A DNA stretch of 64,000 nucleotides, taken from the NCBI RefSeq assembly GCF_001413925.1, contig NZ_LBMJ01000001.1, positions 1 to 64,000 of the forward strand. Reading direction: 5' to 3'. Below, piece by piece: positions 27,145-36,073 of this stretch. The position numbers and the translations under genes are program-made. The notes under the pieces were generated by a model. The model did no database searches. It was given only the letters and a program-made list of their open reading frames with translations, and was not told the DNA's origin. The stretch's first letter is position 1, and each line of letters opens with the position of its first letter. Source of the stretch: Nonlabens sp. YIK11 (GTDB lineage Bacteria; Bacteroidota; Bacteroidia; Flavobacteriales; Flavobacteriaceae).

Positions 27145-28824
27145 ATGAAAAATTACTCTATAATTCATCTTTCCGCAATTGCAGTGTGCTCCATCCTTAT
27201 GGTGAGCTGTGGTGGTGGTAACGATTACACTAACACATCAAGAGGTACTGGCTGGGATGTTACCGGCAAGAACGGTTTTGAACTTAAAACTAAATACAAA
27301 GACCAGGACGCAGCTCCAGGACTTGTGTTTGTTGAAGGTGGTACGTTTACCATGGGTCGCGTTAAGGATGACCCTATGCACGACTGGAACAATACACCCA
27401 ACCAGCAACACGTGCAATCCTTCTATATTGACGAGACTGAGGTAACCAATGGTATGTACCTTGAAATGCTGGACTGGGTAAAAAGAGTTTTCCCACCAGA
27501 AGATGAGCAATATCGTGGCATCTATAATGGCGCTGTACCAGATACTCTTGTTTGGAGAAATCGTCTAGGGTACAACGAGGAAATGACCAAAAACTATTTA
27601 CGTTTTCCATCTTATGCCAACTATCCTGTAGTAGGTGTATCCTGGATTCAAGCAGTAGAATTCTGTAACTGGAGAACAGACCGTGTTAACGAGAAAATAT
27701 TAGTAGATCAAGGCTATGTTCCTAAAGACCAATTAGGAAAAGCTACAGCCACAGAACTTTTTAATACTGAAACCTACCTTAACGCTCCTACCTTAGTATA
27801 TGGTGGGAATGATAGCATTACCCGTGGTGGAAAAAGATCTGAACAACTTGAAAAAACGAGAGGAAAACTTGCAGAGCGTCGCGATACAGACACTACAGGT
27901 CTTTATGTAAGAAGAGAAGATGGAATTCTTTTACCAGGAGCCTACCGTCTACCAACTGAGGCAGAATGGGAATATGCTGCTCTAGGCATGGGAAGCGTTA
28001 GAGAATACAATGCTTACCGTGGTAGAAAGAAATATCCATGGAACGGTCAATACACGCGTAGCGGTGACCGCAAAACAAGAGGTGACCATTTAGCTAACTT
28101 TAAGCAAGGTGATGGAGACTATGGTGGTATTGCAGGATGGAGTGATGACGGTGCAGACATCACAGCACCTATAAAATCCTATGAGCCTAATGACTTTGGA
28201 GTCTATGACATGGCAGGTAACGTGTCTGAATGGGTTGCAGACGTTTACCGTCCTATCGTTGATGATGAATTCAATGACTTTAACTACTACCGTGGTAACG
28301 TGTATACTAAAAACAGTATAGGTCCTGATGGTAAAGTTGAAGTAGTATCTGCAGACTCTATAGACTACGACACCTTGAGTAACGGTAAATTGATTGCTAG
28401 AACCATTCCTGGTGAGATTAAGCAAGTTGCTGTCGATGATGAAGAAACCTATTTGAGAACCAACTTTGACCGTAGCGACAACAGAAACTTCCGTGATGGT
28501 GACTCACAGTCTTCTAAATATTTTGGTACGGCAGATGAGCTTGATCCAGATCAAAGAATGTACGATTCACCGCAACACCGTGTAAGTGTGGATGCCGATG
28601 GTAACGTCATTAGAGAATACGACCAGGCCAACACTAGAAGCACACTTATTGATAATGAGGTGCGCGTGATCAAAGGTGGTTCATGGAGAGATCGTGAATA
28701 TTGGTTGGATCCAGCTACACGTAGATTCTACCCACAAGACATGGCAAAGGATGATTTAGGATTCCGTTGTGCGATGTCACGTATAGGTTCTAAATCAAAA
28801 AAATCAAAGAGCCCACGTAATTAA
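27145..28824 (+). CDS. gldJ: Gliding motility lipoprotein GldJ
   Basis: 559 residues. The lipobox (SILMVSCGGG, Cys about 22) anchors it. The body is an FGE-sulfatase (SUMF1-like) fold: FVEGGTFTMGRV, IDETEVTNGMYLEML, YRLPTEAEWEYAA, NDFGVYDMAGNVSEWVADVY and VIKGGSWRD, ending in DLGFRCAM. In Flavobacterium GldJ is needed for gliding and stabilises other Gld/T9SS parts; the enzymatic residues of true FGE enzymes are not expected to work. It is divergent from porU, the order typical of this class. A strong terminator follows. Confidence 0.95.
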   Translation: MKNYSIIHLSAIAVCSILMVSCGGGNDYTNTSRGTGWDVTGKNGFELKTKYKDQDAAPGLVFVEGGTFTMGRVKDDPMHDWNNTPNQQHVQSFYIDETEVTNGMYLEMLDWVKRVFPPEDEQYRGIYNGAVPDTLVWRNRLGYNEEMTKNYLRFPSYANYPVVGVSWIQAVEFCNWRTDRVNEKILVDQGYVPKDQLGKATATELFNTETYLNAPTLVYGGNDSITRGGKRSEQLEKTRGKLAERRDTDTTGLYVRREDGILLPGAYRLPTEAEWEYAALGMGSVREYNAYRGRKKYPWNGQYTRSGDRKTRGDHLANFKQGDGDYGGIAGWSDDGADITAPIKSYEPNDFGVYDMAGNVSEWVADVYRPIVDDEFNDFNYYRGNVYTKNSIGPDGKVEVVSADSIDYDTLSNGKLIARTIPGEIKQVAVDDEETYLRTNFDRSDNRNFRDGDSQSSKYFGTADELDPDQRMYDSPQHRVSVDADGNVIREYDQANTRSTLIDNEVRVIKGGSWRDREYWLDPATRRFYPQDMAKDDLGFRCAMSRIGSKSKKSKSPRN

Positions 28825-28844
28825 GAATTGAAACGAATAAATTA

Positions 28845-28873
28845 AAAGCCGGATTCCGTTGGAATTCGGCTTT
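28845..28873 (+). terminator. Rho-independent terminator after gldJ
   Basis: Stem AAAGCCGGATTCC / GGAATTCGGCTTT (13 bp, one G-T pair) with loop GTT, then ATTATTT. Confidence 0.88.
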
Positions 28874-28916
28874 ATTATTTAGATAAAATTCGTGTCAAGT
28901 TCTGTAATTTTATTTT

Positions 28917-30167
28917 ATGCAAATAGAAGAATTATATAATCGCTTTCGCGAAAGCGAAGGTATTTCAACAGATACTAGAACACTTAAGAAAGGTGAGCTG
29001 TTCGTCGCACTGTCTGGTGATAATTTTGATGGAAATCGATACGTATCTACCGCTATTGAAAAAGGCGCACATCACATTATCTGCACCGATAAATCCCATG
29101 CGGACCATAAGAATGTCACGGTCGTAGAGAATGCCCTCAAGACCCTACAAGAGCTTGCCAACTATCATCGCAAGCAACTTAAAGCTCCCATCGTGGCTTT
29201 AACTGGAAGTAATGGTAAAACGACTACCAAAGAACTAATCGTTAGCGTTCTATCCCAACAATATAAGGTCAGTGCTACTAAAGGCAACCTAAATAATCAT
29301 ATTGGAGTTCCCTTGACTCTGTTGTCATTTGATGAATCTGCTGAGATAGGTGTGGTCGAGATGGGTGCCAACCATCTTAAAGAGATCAAGGCCTTGAGCG
29401 AGATTGCAGCACCTGATTATGGGTTGATAACGAACTTTGGTAAAGCACACTTAGAAGGGTTTGGCGGCATTGAAGGAGTCAAAAGAGGTAAAAGCGAGCT
29501 TTACGATTATATCGCTGGCAACAAGGGAAAAGTGATGGTAAGACAACAAGATGCAGAGCAACTCAAGAGAAGCGCTGATATCGACAGGCGCCTCGCTCCT
29601 ATCTTTAGAATTCAATCCTCGCAGCCACTTAGCATCGTATGGGACGATCTGGAATTTCAAACCAATCTAACCGGCATCTATAACGTGGGCAATATGGAAC
29701 TTGCCGCGGCCATAGGTCTTGAAATGAATATACCAAAAGAGAAAATCGTTACAGGCCTAAGCCTCTATACTCCTGAAAACAATAGGTCTCAAATAATCAA
29801 AAAGAACGGGCTGACGATCATTAAGGATGCATACAATGCAAACCCAACGAGCATGCGGGCTGCTCTAGAAAACCTATCGCAGCAGTCTGGACATAAAACA
29901 GCAATACTGGGCGATATGTTCGAGTTGGGTATATATGCTAGTGATGAGCATCAAAATATCGCAGACCTCGCTGACGAACTTAAAATAGACAGAGTCATCC
30001 TTATAGGCGAGAATTTCTATAAGACAAATGCAGGATCCCTTGAGAAATATGAGAACTTCAATACGTTTTCAAAGTCCTGGACTCCACTGGATTCTTCTTC
30101 TAACAAAGTGATTTTAATCAAAGGATCGCGTGGCATGGCACTAGAACGGGTTCTGGACCTGATATAG
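28917..30167 (+). CDS. murF: UDP-N-acetylmuramoyl-tripeptide--D-alanyl-D-alanine ligase MurF
   Basis: 416 residues. Mur-ligase motifs are DTRTLKKGELFVAL (UDP-substrate domain), the P loop ALTGSNGKTTTKE, MGANHLKEI, and KDAYNANPTSMRAAL. It adds D-Ala-D-Ala to the UDP-MurNAc-tripeptide in the cytoplasm, the last soluble step of muropeptide synthesis. A palindrome copy begins 24 bp after the ATG and is read as NRFRESE. The gene sits between the gldJ terminator and the tRNA promoter, so it is probably monocistronic. Confidence 0.95.
   Translation: MQIEELYNRFRESEGISTDTRTLKKGELFVALSGDNFDGNRYVSTAIEKGAHHIICTDKSHADHKNVTVVENALKTLQELANYHRKQLKAPIVALTGSNGKTTTKELIVSVLSQQYKVSATKGNLNNHIGVPLTLLSFDESAEIGVVEMGANHLKEIKALSEIAAPDYGLITNFGKAHLEGFGGIEGVKRGKSELYDYIAGNKGKVMVRQQDAEQLKRSADIDRRLAPIFRIQSSQPLSIVWDDLEFQTNLTGIYNVGNMELAAAIGLEMNIPKEKIVTGLSLYTPENNRSQIIKKNGLTIIKDAYNANPTSMRAALENLSQQSGHKTAILGDMFELGIYASDEHQNIADLADELKIDRVILIGENFYKTNAGSLEKYENFNTFSKSWTPLDSSSNKVILIKGSRGMALERVLDLI
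28941..28956. repeat. CGCTTTCGCGAAAGCG palindrome, copy 7
   Basis: Perfect copy at codons 9-14 of murF, read in the third frame as RFRES. Confidence 0.97.
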
Positions 30168-30208
30168 AGCGACTTGAAAAAACCTGAAATAAAATCGCTT
30201 ATTTCCTT

Positions 30209-30236
30209 TTGTCAAAACATAATTTATGTAAATTTG
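30209..30236 (+). promoter_or_regulatory. Promoter of the tRNA-Phe gene
   Basis: -33 TTG at 30209-30211 and -7 TAAATTTG at 30229-30236, with 17 bp between them. This is an excellent match to the Bacteroidetes consensus, placed 20 bp before the mature tRNA. Confidence 0.7.
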
Positions 30237-30256
30237 CCACCGCTTTAAAAGCAAAA

Positions 30257-30329
30257 GGTACCTTAGCTCAGTTGGTAGAGCAATGGACTGAAAATCCATG
30301 TGTCCCTGGTTCGATTCCTGGAGGTACCA
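30257..30329 (+). tRNA. tRNA-Phe (anticodon GAA)
   Basis: 73 bases with a full cloverleaf. The acceptor stem is GGTACCT / AGGTACC, the D loop AGCTCAGTTGGTAGAGC, and the anticodon stem ATGGA / TCCAT around loop CTGAAAA. The T arm is CCTGG-TTCGATT-CCTGG, with one stem mismatch. CCA is not encoded. Confidence 0.97.
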
Positions 30330-30333
30330 CAGT

Positions 30334-30361
30334 AAACCCGATCGCGATGATTGGGTTTTTT
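30334..30361 (+). terminator. Hairpin terminator between the two tRNA genes
   Basis: AAACCCGAT / ATTGGGTTT (one G-T pair) around GCGATG, followed by a run of T. Confidence 0.6.
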
Positions 30362-30387
30362 GTTGAAAGACATTGGTCTTTTTAATA

Positions 30388-30462
30388 GTGGGATTAGCTC
30401 AGTTGGTTTAGAGCGCTACCTTGACAGGGTAGAGGTCACTGGTTCGAATCCAGTATTCCACA
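30388..30462 (+). tRNA. tRNA-Val (anticodon GAC)
   Basis: 75 bases. The acceptor stem is GTGGGAT / ATTCCAC (one G-T pair), and the anticodon stem CTACC / GGTAG encloses loop TTGACAG with anticodon GAC. The T loop is TTCGAAT. CCA is not encoded. The coaX start codon lies 14 bp downstream. Confidence 0.96.
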
Positions 30463-30475
30463 CGATTCAAGTTGT

Positions 30476-31195
30476 ATGATACTGGCAGTAGACATAGGAA
30501 ATACGGCCATCAAACTAGCAGTAGTTGATGACGTTTCGGTTTACGATCTTATTCGCACGTCACAAGAGGAGTTTATCAACCATGTCAAATCCTTTTGTTC
30601 CAGTTATCCAGACCTTACCGATGCCTGTATTTGTCAAGTAGGTTCCATTGACATTAAACTTTTGGATAGTTTAGAGCGTCTACTGAATGTGACTTATATA
30701 ACCAAAGACTCCAAACTACCTTTTTCCAACAACTATCAATCTGATAGCCTAGGGAATGACCGCATGGCGTTAGTTGCTGGAGCAGTAAAAAACAAAGGCC
30801 AGAATACGCTCATCATTGATGCAGGCACCTGCGTCACTTATGACTTTATTGATGATACCAACACCTATCATGGCGGTGCGATATCACCAGGATTGAGACT
30901 AAGATTTGAATCCTTGCATAATTTCACAAAAAACTTACCGTTACTACAACCAGAACCTAATCAACAGTTGATAGGCAACACGACCAGCACTTCCATTCAA
31001 AGTGGTGTGGTCAATGGTCTCACCTTTGAGATTAAGGGCATGGTCAAAAAATACAAAAAACAGCATCCAGATCTTAACGTAATTATAACCGGCGGTGATG
31101 CAGATCTGTTGGTAAAGCAAATGAAAAACCGTTTCTTTGCCACGCCTTTTTTGATGCTGTATGGCATCCATAACATTTACAAAATCAATTCATGA
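30476..31195 (+). CDS. coaX: Type III pantothenate kinase
   Basis: 239 residues. AVDIGNTAIKLAV is the phosphate-1 motif, NDRMALVAGA and IIDAGTCVTYDF the active-site Asp motif, and GGAISPGLRLRFESL the type III signature. It starts CoA synthesis by phosphorylating pantothenate and needs a monovalent cation. It overlaps the next gene by 4 bp (ATGA) and heads a compact run that reaches the CNNM protein. Confidence 0.95.
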   Translation: MILAVDIGNTAIKLAVVDDVSVYDLIRTSQEEFINHVKSFCSSYPDLTDACICQVGSIDIKLLDSLERLLNVTYITKDSKLPFSNNYQSDSLGNDRMALVAGAVKNKGQNTLIIDAGTCVTYDFIDDTNTYHGGAISPGLRLRFESLHNFTKNLPLLQPEPNQQLIGNTTSTSIQSGVVNGLTFEIKGMVKKYKKQHPDLNVIITGGDADLLVKQMKNRFFATPFLMLYGIHNIYKINS

Positions 31196-32442
31196 TAAGA
31201 AGTATTTTAACCGTGATTTTCCTTCTGGCCCTAACGGGTAGCTGGGCGCAATCACGTACTTCCTCACCTTATTCCTTTTTTGGATTAGGTCAGCAGACGT
31301 TTAGAGGCACCATAGAGAATCGTAGCATGGCTGGCATACGCAGCTATTCTGACAGTATTCATATGAATCTTCAAAATCCGGCATCGTATAGCAAGCTTAG
31401 ACTAACTACCTATGCCATAGGACTGGAGCATACAGAAACTTTTGCCCGTGCAGATGAAGGCGACGATCAATATGACGCCACTTCTATCGAGTACATCAGT
31501 ATAGGTATACCAGTGAGTTCTAAAACGGCCTTTGGTTTTGGACTGGTACCTTTCCAATCGGTTGGATATAGAATTGGCGGGATCGAAGACGGCGTTTACA
31601 CCAATTTTACTGGAGAAGGTTCTTTGAACCGCGCCTATTTCTCTTTGGGCCATGAATTGTTCAAAGGCCTGAGCATAGGTGGTGAATTTAGATACAACTT
31701 TGGTGAAGAAATAAACTCCTCAAGCATTTTTATAAATGGCGTAGAGTTGGGAACCAATGAAGAAAACGAAACCGATCTAAGCGGCATCTCCTTCAACCTT
31801 GCGCTTAATTATGATACTATCCTGGCTGATGGACACAGCTTCAACGCATCCGTCGTGTACCAGCCAGAAAGTGATATCACTGCTAGAAATGTGCGCAGGC
31901 TTAGCACATTTGTTCTGACCACAGATTTGAACGAGTCCATTAATAGAACCAGAGTTGGCGATGAGACCCGACAGGAACTTCAATTACCTAGCGAGGTAAC
32001 TGTAGGTGTAGGTTATGGATTGCCGCGCAAATGGAATCTTGCGGCAGAATATTCATTGCGTGGCTCAAGTTCAAGCGCCGCTAGATCATTTGCTCCAGAC
32101 AACAGTTCCTTTACAGATGCTTCCTCCTATCGTGTAGGTGGATATTATATCCCTAACTACAACAGTATCTCAAGCTATTGGGATAGAGTTGTTTATAGAG
32201 CTGGCGTACGCTATGAAGAGAATGGTCTTATCATCAACAATGAAGAGATCAATGAGTTTGGCATATCTTTTGGATTAGGATTACCCATAGGACGTGCAGG
32301 AGCTTTCTCAAACGCAAACATCGGGTTTGAATACGGACAGCGAGGCACCCAAAACGCAGGTTTAATCAAAGAAGACTTTTTTAGCTTATCCATCGGTTTA
32401 TCATTTAATGACCGCTGGTTCCAGAAAAGAAGATACAATTAG
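31192..32442 (+). CDS. Outer-membrane beta-barrel protein (FadL/PorV-like), function unknown
   Basis: 416 residues with a signal peptide ending GSWAQ (about 20). The mature N-terminus RTSSPYSFFGLGQ, followed by MAGIRSYSDSIHMNLQNPAS, resembles the Bacteroidetes OmpP1/FadL/TodX-like barrels that share the PorV fold. Alternating beta segments run to the C-terminal NDRWFQKRRYN. It starts within the coaX stop (ATGA overlap) and precedes an exported repeat protein and lptC, which suggests an envelope role. I cannot name the ligand or partner. Confidence 0.7.
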   Translation: MIRSILTVIFLLALTGSWAQSRTSSPYSFFGLGQQTFRGTIENRSMAGIRSYSDSIHMNLQNPASYSKLRLTTYAIGLEHTETFARADEGDDQYDATSIEYISIGIPVSSKTAFGFGLVPFQSVGYRIGGIEDGVYTNFTGEGSLNRAYFSLGHELFKGLSIGGEFRYNFGEEINSSSIFINGVELGTNEENETDLSGISFNLALNYDTILADGHSFNASVVYQPESDITARNVRRLSTFVLTTDLNESINRTRVGDETRQELQLPSEVTVGVGYGLPRKWNLAAEYSLRGSSSSAARSFAPDNSSFTDASSYRVGGYYIPNYNSISSYWDRVVYRAGVRYEENGLIINNEEINEFGISFGLGLPIGRAGAFSNANIGFEYGQRGTQNAGLIKEDFFSLSIGLSFNDRWFQKRRYN

Positions 32443-32478
32443 AAACCAAAAAACAACAATTACCATAAAACCATTACT

Positions 32479-33831
32479 ATGAAAAAGAAAAGCATCTTAC
32501 TAGTAGCTATAGCTGTTTTCAGTTTCGCTTTCGCGAAAGCGCAAGAAGCAGACGACTGTACGGTAATGCTTCAAATATTTGCAGAAAACGCAAAGGCCAG
32601 AAGTTATGACGAGGCATACAAGCAACTAGCACCACTAGTAACCAATTGTCCAGATGCAAGTGCCGCCATATATCAATACGGTGAGCGCATCTATGAGCAC
32701 AGACTTAGAAACAATATAGGAACCGAGAACGAAAACGCAGTTGGACTAATCGCCATGTTTGACGGGCAAATCAACCGATTTGCGGACAAGATCAACGTGA
32801 GTAAAAAGATGGTTGAAAAAGCTCGTGCGATGTACAAGTACAACATCGGTACACAAGATGAGGTATATGCTATTCTTGACAAAGAGTTTAGAGATAATCC
32901 TGAGGAATTCACAGATCCTAACGCGATGATCACTTACTTCAAACTGGCTGAAAATCGTTACAACGACCAGAAAATTGACCTACAAGGTTTCTTTGACATC
33001 TATGATGAATTGACGCTACAAATTGAGAATGTTCAAGATGAAAGAGGTATGATCCTTAACAATTATCTAGACAAAGAGGCTGCAGGGACGTTGACTGATG
33101 ATGAGTTGAGCGACAAAGAGGCGCAAGAAACAAACATCAAAAACTATGGTATCGTTATGGGTAGTGTAAATGCTACCCTAGGTTCTCTAGCAGATTGTGA
33201 TAAGTTGATCCCATTATATGAAGCAGAATTTGACAATAAAAAGAGCGATGAGAAATGGTTATCTAACGTATTGAGAAGACTTCAAGCAAAAGAATGTACT
33301 GATGCTCCTTTATATATCGCATCTGTAAAAGCGTTGCACGAGATCAAGCCGAGTGCAAATACGGCTTATGGTTTAGGAAACATTGCCAGTAGCCAAGCTG
33401 AGAAGTTCAAGTACTGGGATCAAGCGATTTCCTTAGGTGTAAGTAAAGACCTAGAGTCAAGAATCCACTACAAAAAAGGTGTAGCTTATAAAGATCAAGG
33501 TCAATACAGCAGTGCTAAAAGAGAATTTATTGCAGCAAATAATGCAAAACCATCTTTTGGTGCACCATTCTTGCAAATTGCTAACATGATCGCTAGCAGC
33601 GCTAATAGTTGTGGAAACACCATCTTTGAGAAGAGAGCTATCAACTGGGTTGCTGCAAGATATGCTAACAAAGCGGCAGCAGTAGATCCTTCTATTAAAT
33701 CTAATGCGGCTCAAGCAGCAGCTAGTTATAATGGTAGAGCTCCACAAAAGCAGGATATCTTCATGGAGAACATGTCTGGAAAGACAATCACCTTTAGCTG
33801 TTGGGTTGGTGAATCTGTAAGAGTACCATAG
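32479..33831 (+). CDS. Exported TPR-like repeat protein
   Basis: 450 residues. The signal peptide ends FSFAFAKAQ, where AKA-Q is a plausible signal peptidase site encoded by a palindrome copy (32526-32541). The mature part is helical, with TPR-like units: ENAKARSYDEAYKQLAPLV near the N-terminus and KGVAYKDQGQYSSAKREFIAA near 335. It probably works as a periplasmic or outer-membrane scaffold. The stop codon is directly followed by the GTG start of lptC, so the genes are co-translated. Confidence 0.7.
   Translation: MKKKSILLVAIAVFSFAFAKAQEADDCTVMLQIFAENAKARSYDEAYKQLAPLVTNCPDASAAIYQYGERIYEHRLRNNIGTENENAVGLIAMFDGQINRFADKINVSKKMVEKARAMYKYNIGTQDEVYAILDKEFRDNPEEFTDPNAMITYFKLAENRYNDQKIDLQGFFDIYDELTLQIENVQDERGMILNNYLDKEAAGTLTDDELSDKEAQETNIKNYGIVMGSVNATLGSLADCDKLIPLYEAEFDNKKSDEKWLSNVLRRLQAKECTDAPLYIASVKALHEIKPSANTAYGLGNIASSQAEKFKYWDQAISLGVSKDLESRIHYKKGVAYKDQGQYSSAKREFIAANNAKPSFGAPFLQIANMIASSANSCGNTIFEKRAINWVAARYANKAAAVDPSIKSNAAQAAASYNGRAPQKQDIFMENMSGKTITFSCWVGESVRVP
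32526..32541. repeat. CGCTTTCGCGAAAGCG palindrome, copy 8
   Basis: Perfect copy in the signal-peptide codons of the TPR-like protein, read as AFAKA. Confidence 0.97.
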
Positions 33832-34404
33832 GTGACAGCATTCAACAACATATTAAAATTCACGATCACGGCACTTGCCGTGATCTGTTTTTTAGCATGT
33901 ACAGATAATCTGGAAGAAATTGCCAAAATGAATACGGTCTCTAATGAGCCCACTAACGAGGTAGAAAACCTATTACTCAAACATACCGATAGCGGTATGC
34001 TTAAAATCACGTTGTCCGGCAAACTTATGTTGGATTATTCTAATGATGAGTTTCCTTATACCGAGTTTCCAGAAGGTCTTCAAGTTGAAGTCTATGACAC
34101 TAAGAAATCACCGGCTGAAAAAACGACCATTACCTCAGACTATGGTGTGATCTATAATGATACCGACCTTGTGGATCTTATAGGTAATGTGACCATTGTC
34201 ACGTCTGATGGGAATACTTTTTATGGGGACCAGCTATATTGGGATCAAAAGTCAAAGTGGATTTTTACCAATGAGCCCTTCAATACAGATTTAAAAAATA
34301 GTAGCAAGACTTCTGGAGATATTATCGATTCCAACGAGAAACTGACTCAGGCACTCGTGCGCAACGCCAGAGACCAATACTACGTAAAACCTATCAATGA
34401 GTAA
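33832..34404 (+). CDS. lptC: LPS export protein LptC
   Basis: 190 residues from GTG, which abuts the previous stop (TAGGTG). A lipoprotein-like N-terminus (ALAVICFLACTDN) precedes an OstA/LptC-type beta-jellyroll. The repeated pattern KKSPAEKTTITSDYGVIYN and LIGNVTIVTSDGNTFYGDQL is typical of Bacteroidetes LptC. It bridges the inner-membrane LptBFG to LptA/LptD in the periplasm. It overlaps the following small gene by 8 bp. Confidence 0.85.
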   Translation: MTAFNNILKFTITALAVICFLACTDNLEEIAKMNTVSNEPTNEVENLLLKHTDSGMLKITLSGKLMLDYSNDEFPYTEFPEGLQVEVYDTKKSPAEKTTITSDYGVIYNDTDLVDLIGNVTIVTSDGNTFYGDQLYWDQKSKWIFTNEPFNTDLKNSSKTSGDIIDSNEKLTQALVRNARDQYYVKPINE

Positions 34405-34591
34405 ATTCTTCAAATATTTTGAGTACGCCTATTTATTCTTTGCCGTGCTGTTTATAGCGACCGGTATTTATGAATATGGTGACACACCGCAACGTTCCTA
34501 CTTGATGTTTGGAATGGCTGGTCTAGCCGTGTTTATGTTTTTCTTCAAACGACGTTTTCGTCGTAGATTTGAAGATCGCAACAAACAGTAA
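34397..34591 (+). CDS. Small two-helix membrane protein
   Basis: 64 residues. Two hydrophobic segments (about 10-24 and 35-50) are followed by a strongly basic tail (KRRFRRRFEDRNK). It overlaps lptC by 8 bp and shares one base with the next start (TAATG), so it belongs to the same translation unit. I do not recognise a family; the tight coupling suggests a real gene conserved in this cluster. Confidence 0.7.
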   Translation: MSKFFKYFEYAYLFFAVLFIATGIYEYGDTPQRSYLMFGMAGLAVFMFFFKRRFRRRFEDRNKQ

Positions 34592-35865
34592 TGCTCGAAC
34601 AGATACTTCTTATCATAAGCATGCTCATTTTGAGCGCGTTCTTTTCTGGGATGGAGATCGCTTATGTTTCTTCCAATAAAATCCACATTGAACTTGAAAA
34701 ACGACAGCAGGATTTTATAGGTCGTGTACTGCGCAATTTGACCGTGCAACCTTCTAAGTTTATCATCACCATGCTCATAGGTAACAGTGTGGCTCTGGTT
34801 ATTTATGGTTTTGCCATGGGTGATTTATTGACGGTACAACTGTCAACTTGGTATCCGGCACTTGTAAATAATGCTTTCCAGTTGTTATTGATTCAAACGG
34901 TGATTTCTACCTTGGTCATTCTATTGACGGCAGAGTTTTTACCTAAGGTGTTCTTTCAAATCTATGCCAACGAATTGCTTAAGTTCTTTGCGATTCCAGC
35001 CTATCTTTTTTATCTGCTTTTTTGGGGTGTTTCTTGGTTTTGTATCCAGCTATCAGACTTTGTATTGAAAACCTTTTTCAAATCCAAAGGCGATGAGGTT
35101 CAACTCTCGTTTTCCAAACTAGAGCTAGGGAACTACATCACAGAACAGATGGAAAGTGCCCAAGAACAAGAAGATGTAGATACAGAGATTCAAATATTTC
35201 AGAACGCACTAGACTTCGGTGGTCTTAAGGCCCGCGAGGTAATGGTTCCACGTACTGAGATGATTTCGGTTCAAGAGACATCAGACATTAAAGAATTAAG
35301 CAAAAAGTTTGTCTCCACTGGCCTGAGCAAGATATTGACACACGTAGATACCATTGACGATATAAGTGGTTATGTGCATAGTTTTGACCTTTTCAAATCG
35401 CCAGCATCCATTATAGATGTGCGTCGCGATGTGATCAATGTGCCAGAAACCATGCTGGTCAAAGACGTCTTGAACCTCTTGATCAAACGCCATAAAAGCA
35501 TTGCTATCGTTCTGGATGAATATGGTGGTACTTCAGGACTTATCACGGTTGAGGATATTGTAGAAGAACTCTTTGGAGAGATTGAAGACGAGCACGATTC
35601 TGACCAGCTTATCGAGAGCCAGTTGAGCGATACCTGCTTCAAATTGAGCGCCAGACTTGAGGTGGACTATGTGAACGAACGCTTCAAACTGGACCTACCA
35701 GAAAGTGAGCAATACGAGACCATAGGCGGCCTCATCGTCCATGAAACCGAAAATATCCCAGCCGAATTAGAAGAGGTCATCGTCGATCAATATTCCTTCA
35801 AAATTCTAGAGAAGTCCAACAACAAAATCGACCTGGTAGAACTCAACATTATCCCAGAAGAGTAG
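34591..35865 (+). CDS. CNNM/CorC-type transporter-associated protein (hemolysin family)
   Basis: 424 residues. The DUF21/CNNM membrane domain (about 1-185; SAFFSGMEIAYVSSNKI) is followed by a tandem CBS pair (about 205-330; AREVMVPRTEM and VVLDEYGGTSGLITVEDI). A C-terminal CorC_HlyC domain (about 345-424) ends ILEKSNNKIDLVELNI. The family is linked to magnesium/cobalt efflux or homeostasis at the inner membrane. It shares one base with the small membrane protein before it. Confidence 0.87.
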   Translation: MLEQILLIISMLILSAFFSGMEIAYVSSNKIHIELEKRQQDFIGRVLRNLTVQPSKFIITMLIGNSVALVIYGFAMGDLLTVQLSTWYPALVNNAFQLLLIQTVISTLVILLTAEFLPKVFFQIYANELLKFFAIPAYLFYLLFWGVSWFCIQLSDFVLKTFFKSKGDEVQLSFSKLELGNYITEQMESAQEQEDVDTEIQIFQNALDFGGLKAREVMVPRTEMISVQETSDIKELSKKFVSTGLSKILTHVDTIDDISGYVHSFDLFKSPASIIDVRRDVINVPETMLVKDVLNLLIKRHKSIAIVLDEYGGTSGLITVEDIVEELFGEIEDEHDSDQLIESQLSDTCFKLSARLEVDYVNERFKLDLPESEQYETIGGLIVHETENIPAELEEVIVDQYSFKILEKSNNKIDLVELNIIPEE

Positions 35866-35926
35866 ATCGCAAGAGCTATTTTTTAGTTCCACATTTTTAG
35901 AATTGTCTTAGAGTTTAAAATGAGTT

Positions 35927-35942
35927 CGCTTTCGCGAAAGCG
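35927..35942. repeat. CGCTTTCGCGAAAGCG palindrome, copy 9 (intergenic)
   Basis: Perfect copy in the 208-bp gap between the CNNM gene and ppiD, about 110 bp before the predicted ppiD promoter. Confidence 0.97.
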
Positions 35943-36038
35943 TACCCTTCACACCTACCACAATAACAAGTAATTAGCGATCCTTTTAAAACAGGACTTT
36001 TAAAGAAGTTACGGCTTCCATAATTGGGTGGAAAACGT

Positions 36039-36046
36039 TATTTTCG
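36039..36046 (+). promoter_or_regulatory. Predicted -7 promoter box of ppiD
   Basis: TATTTTCG differs from TAnnTTTG at one base. The following CCACCGTTTAAA closely resembles the CCACCGCTTTAAA after the tRNA-Phe -7 box, which supports it. Confidence 0.4.
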
Positions 36047-36073
36047 CCACCGTTTAAATTTAAAATACAGAGC

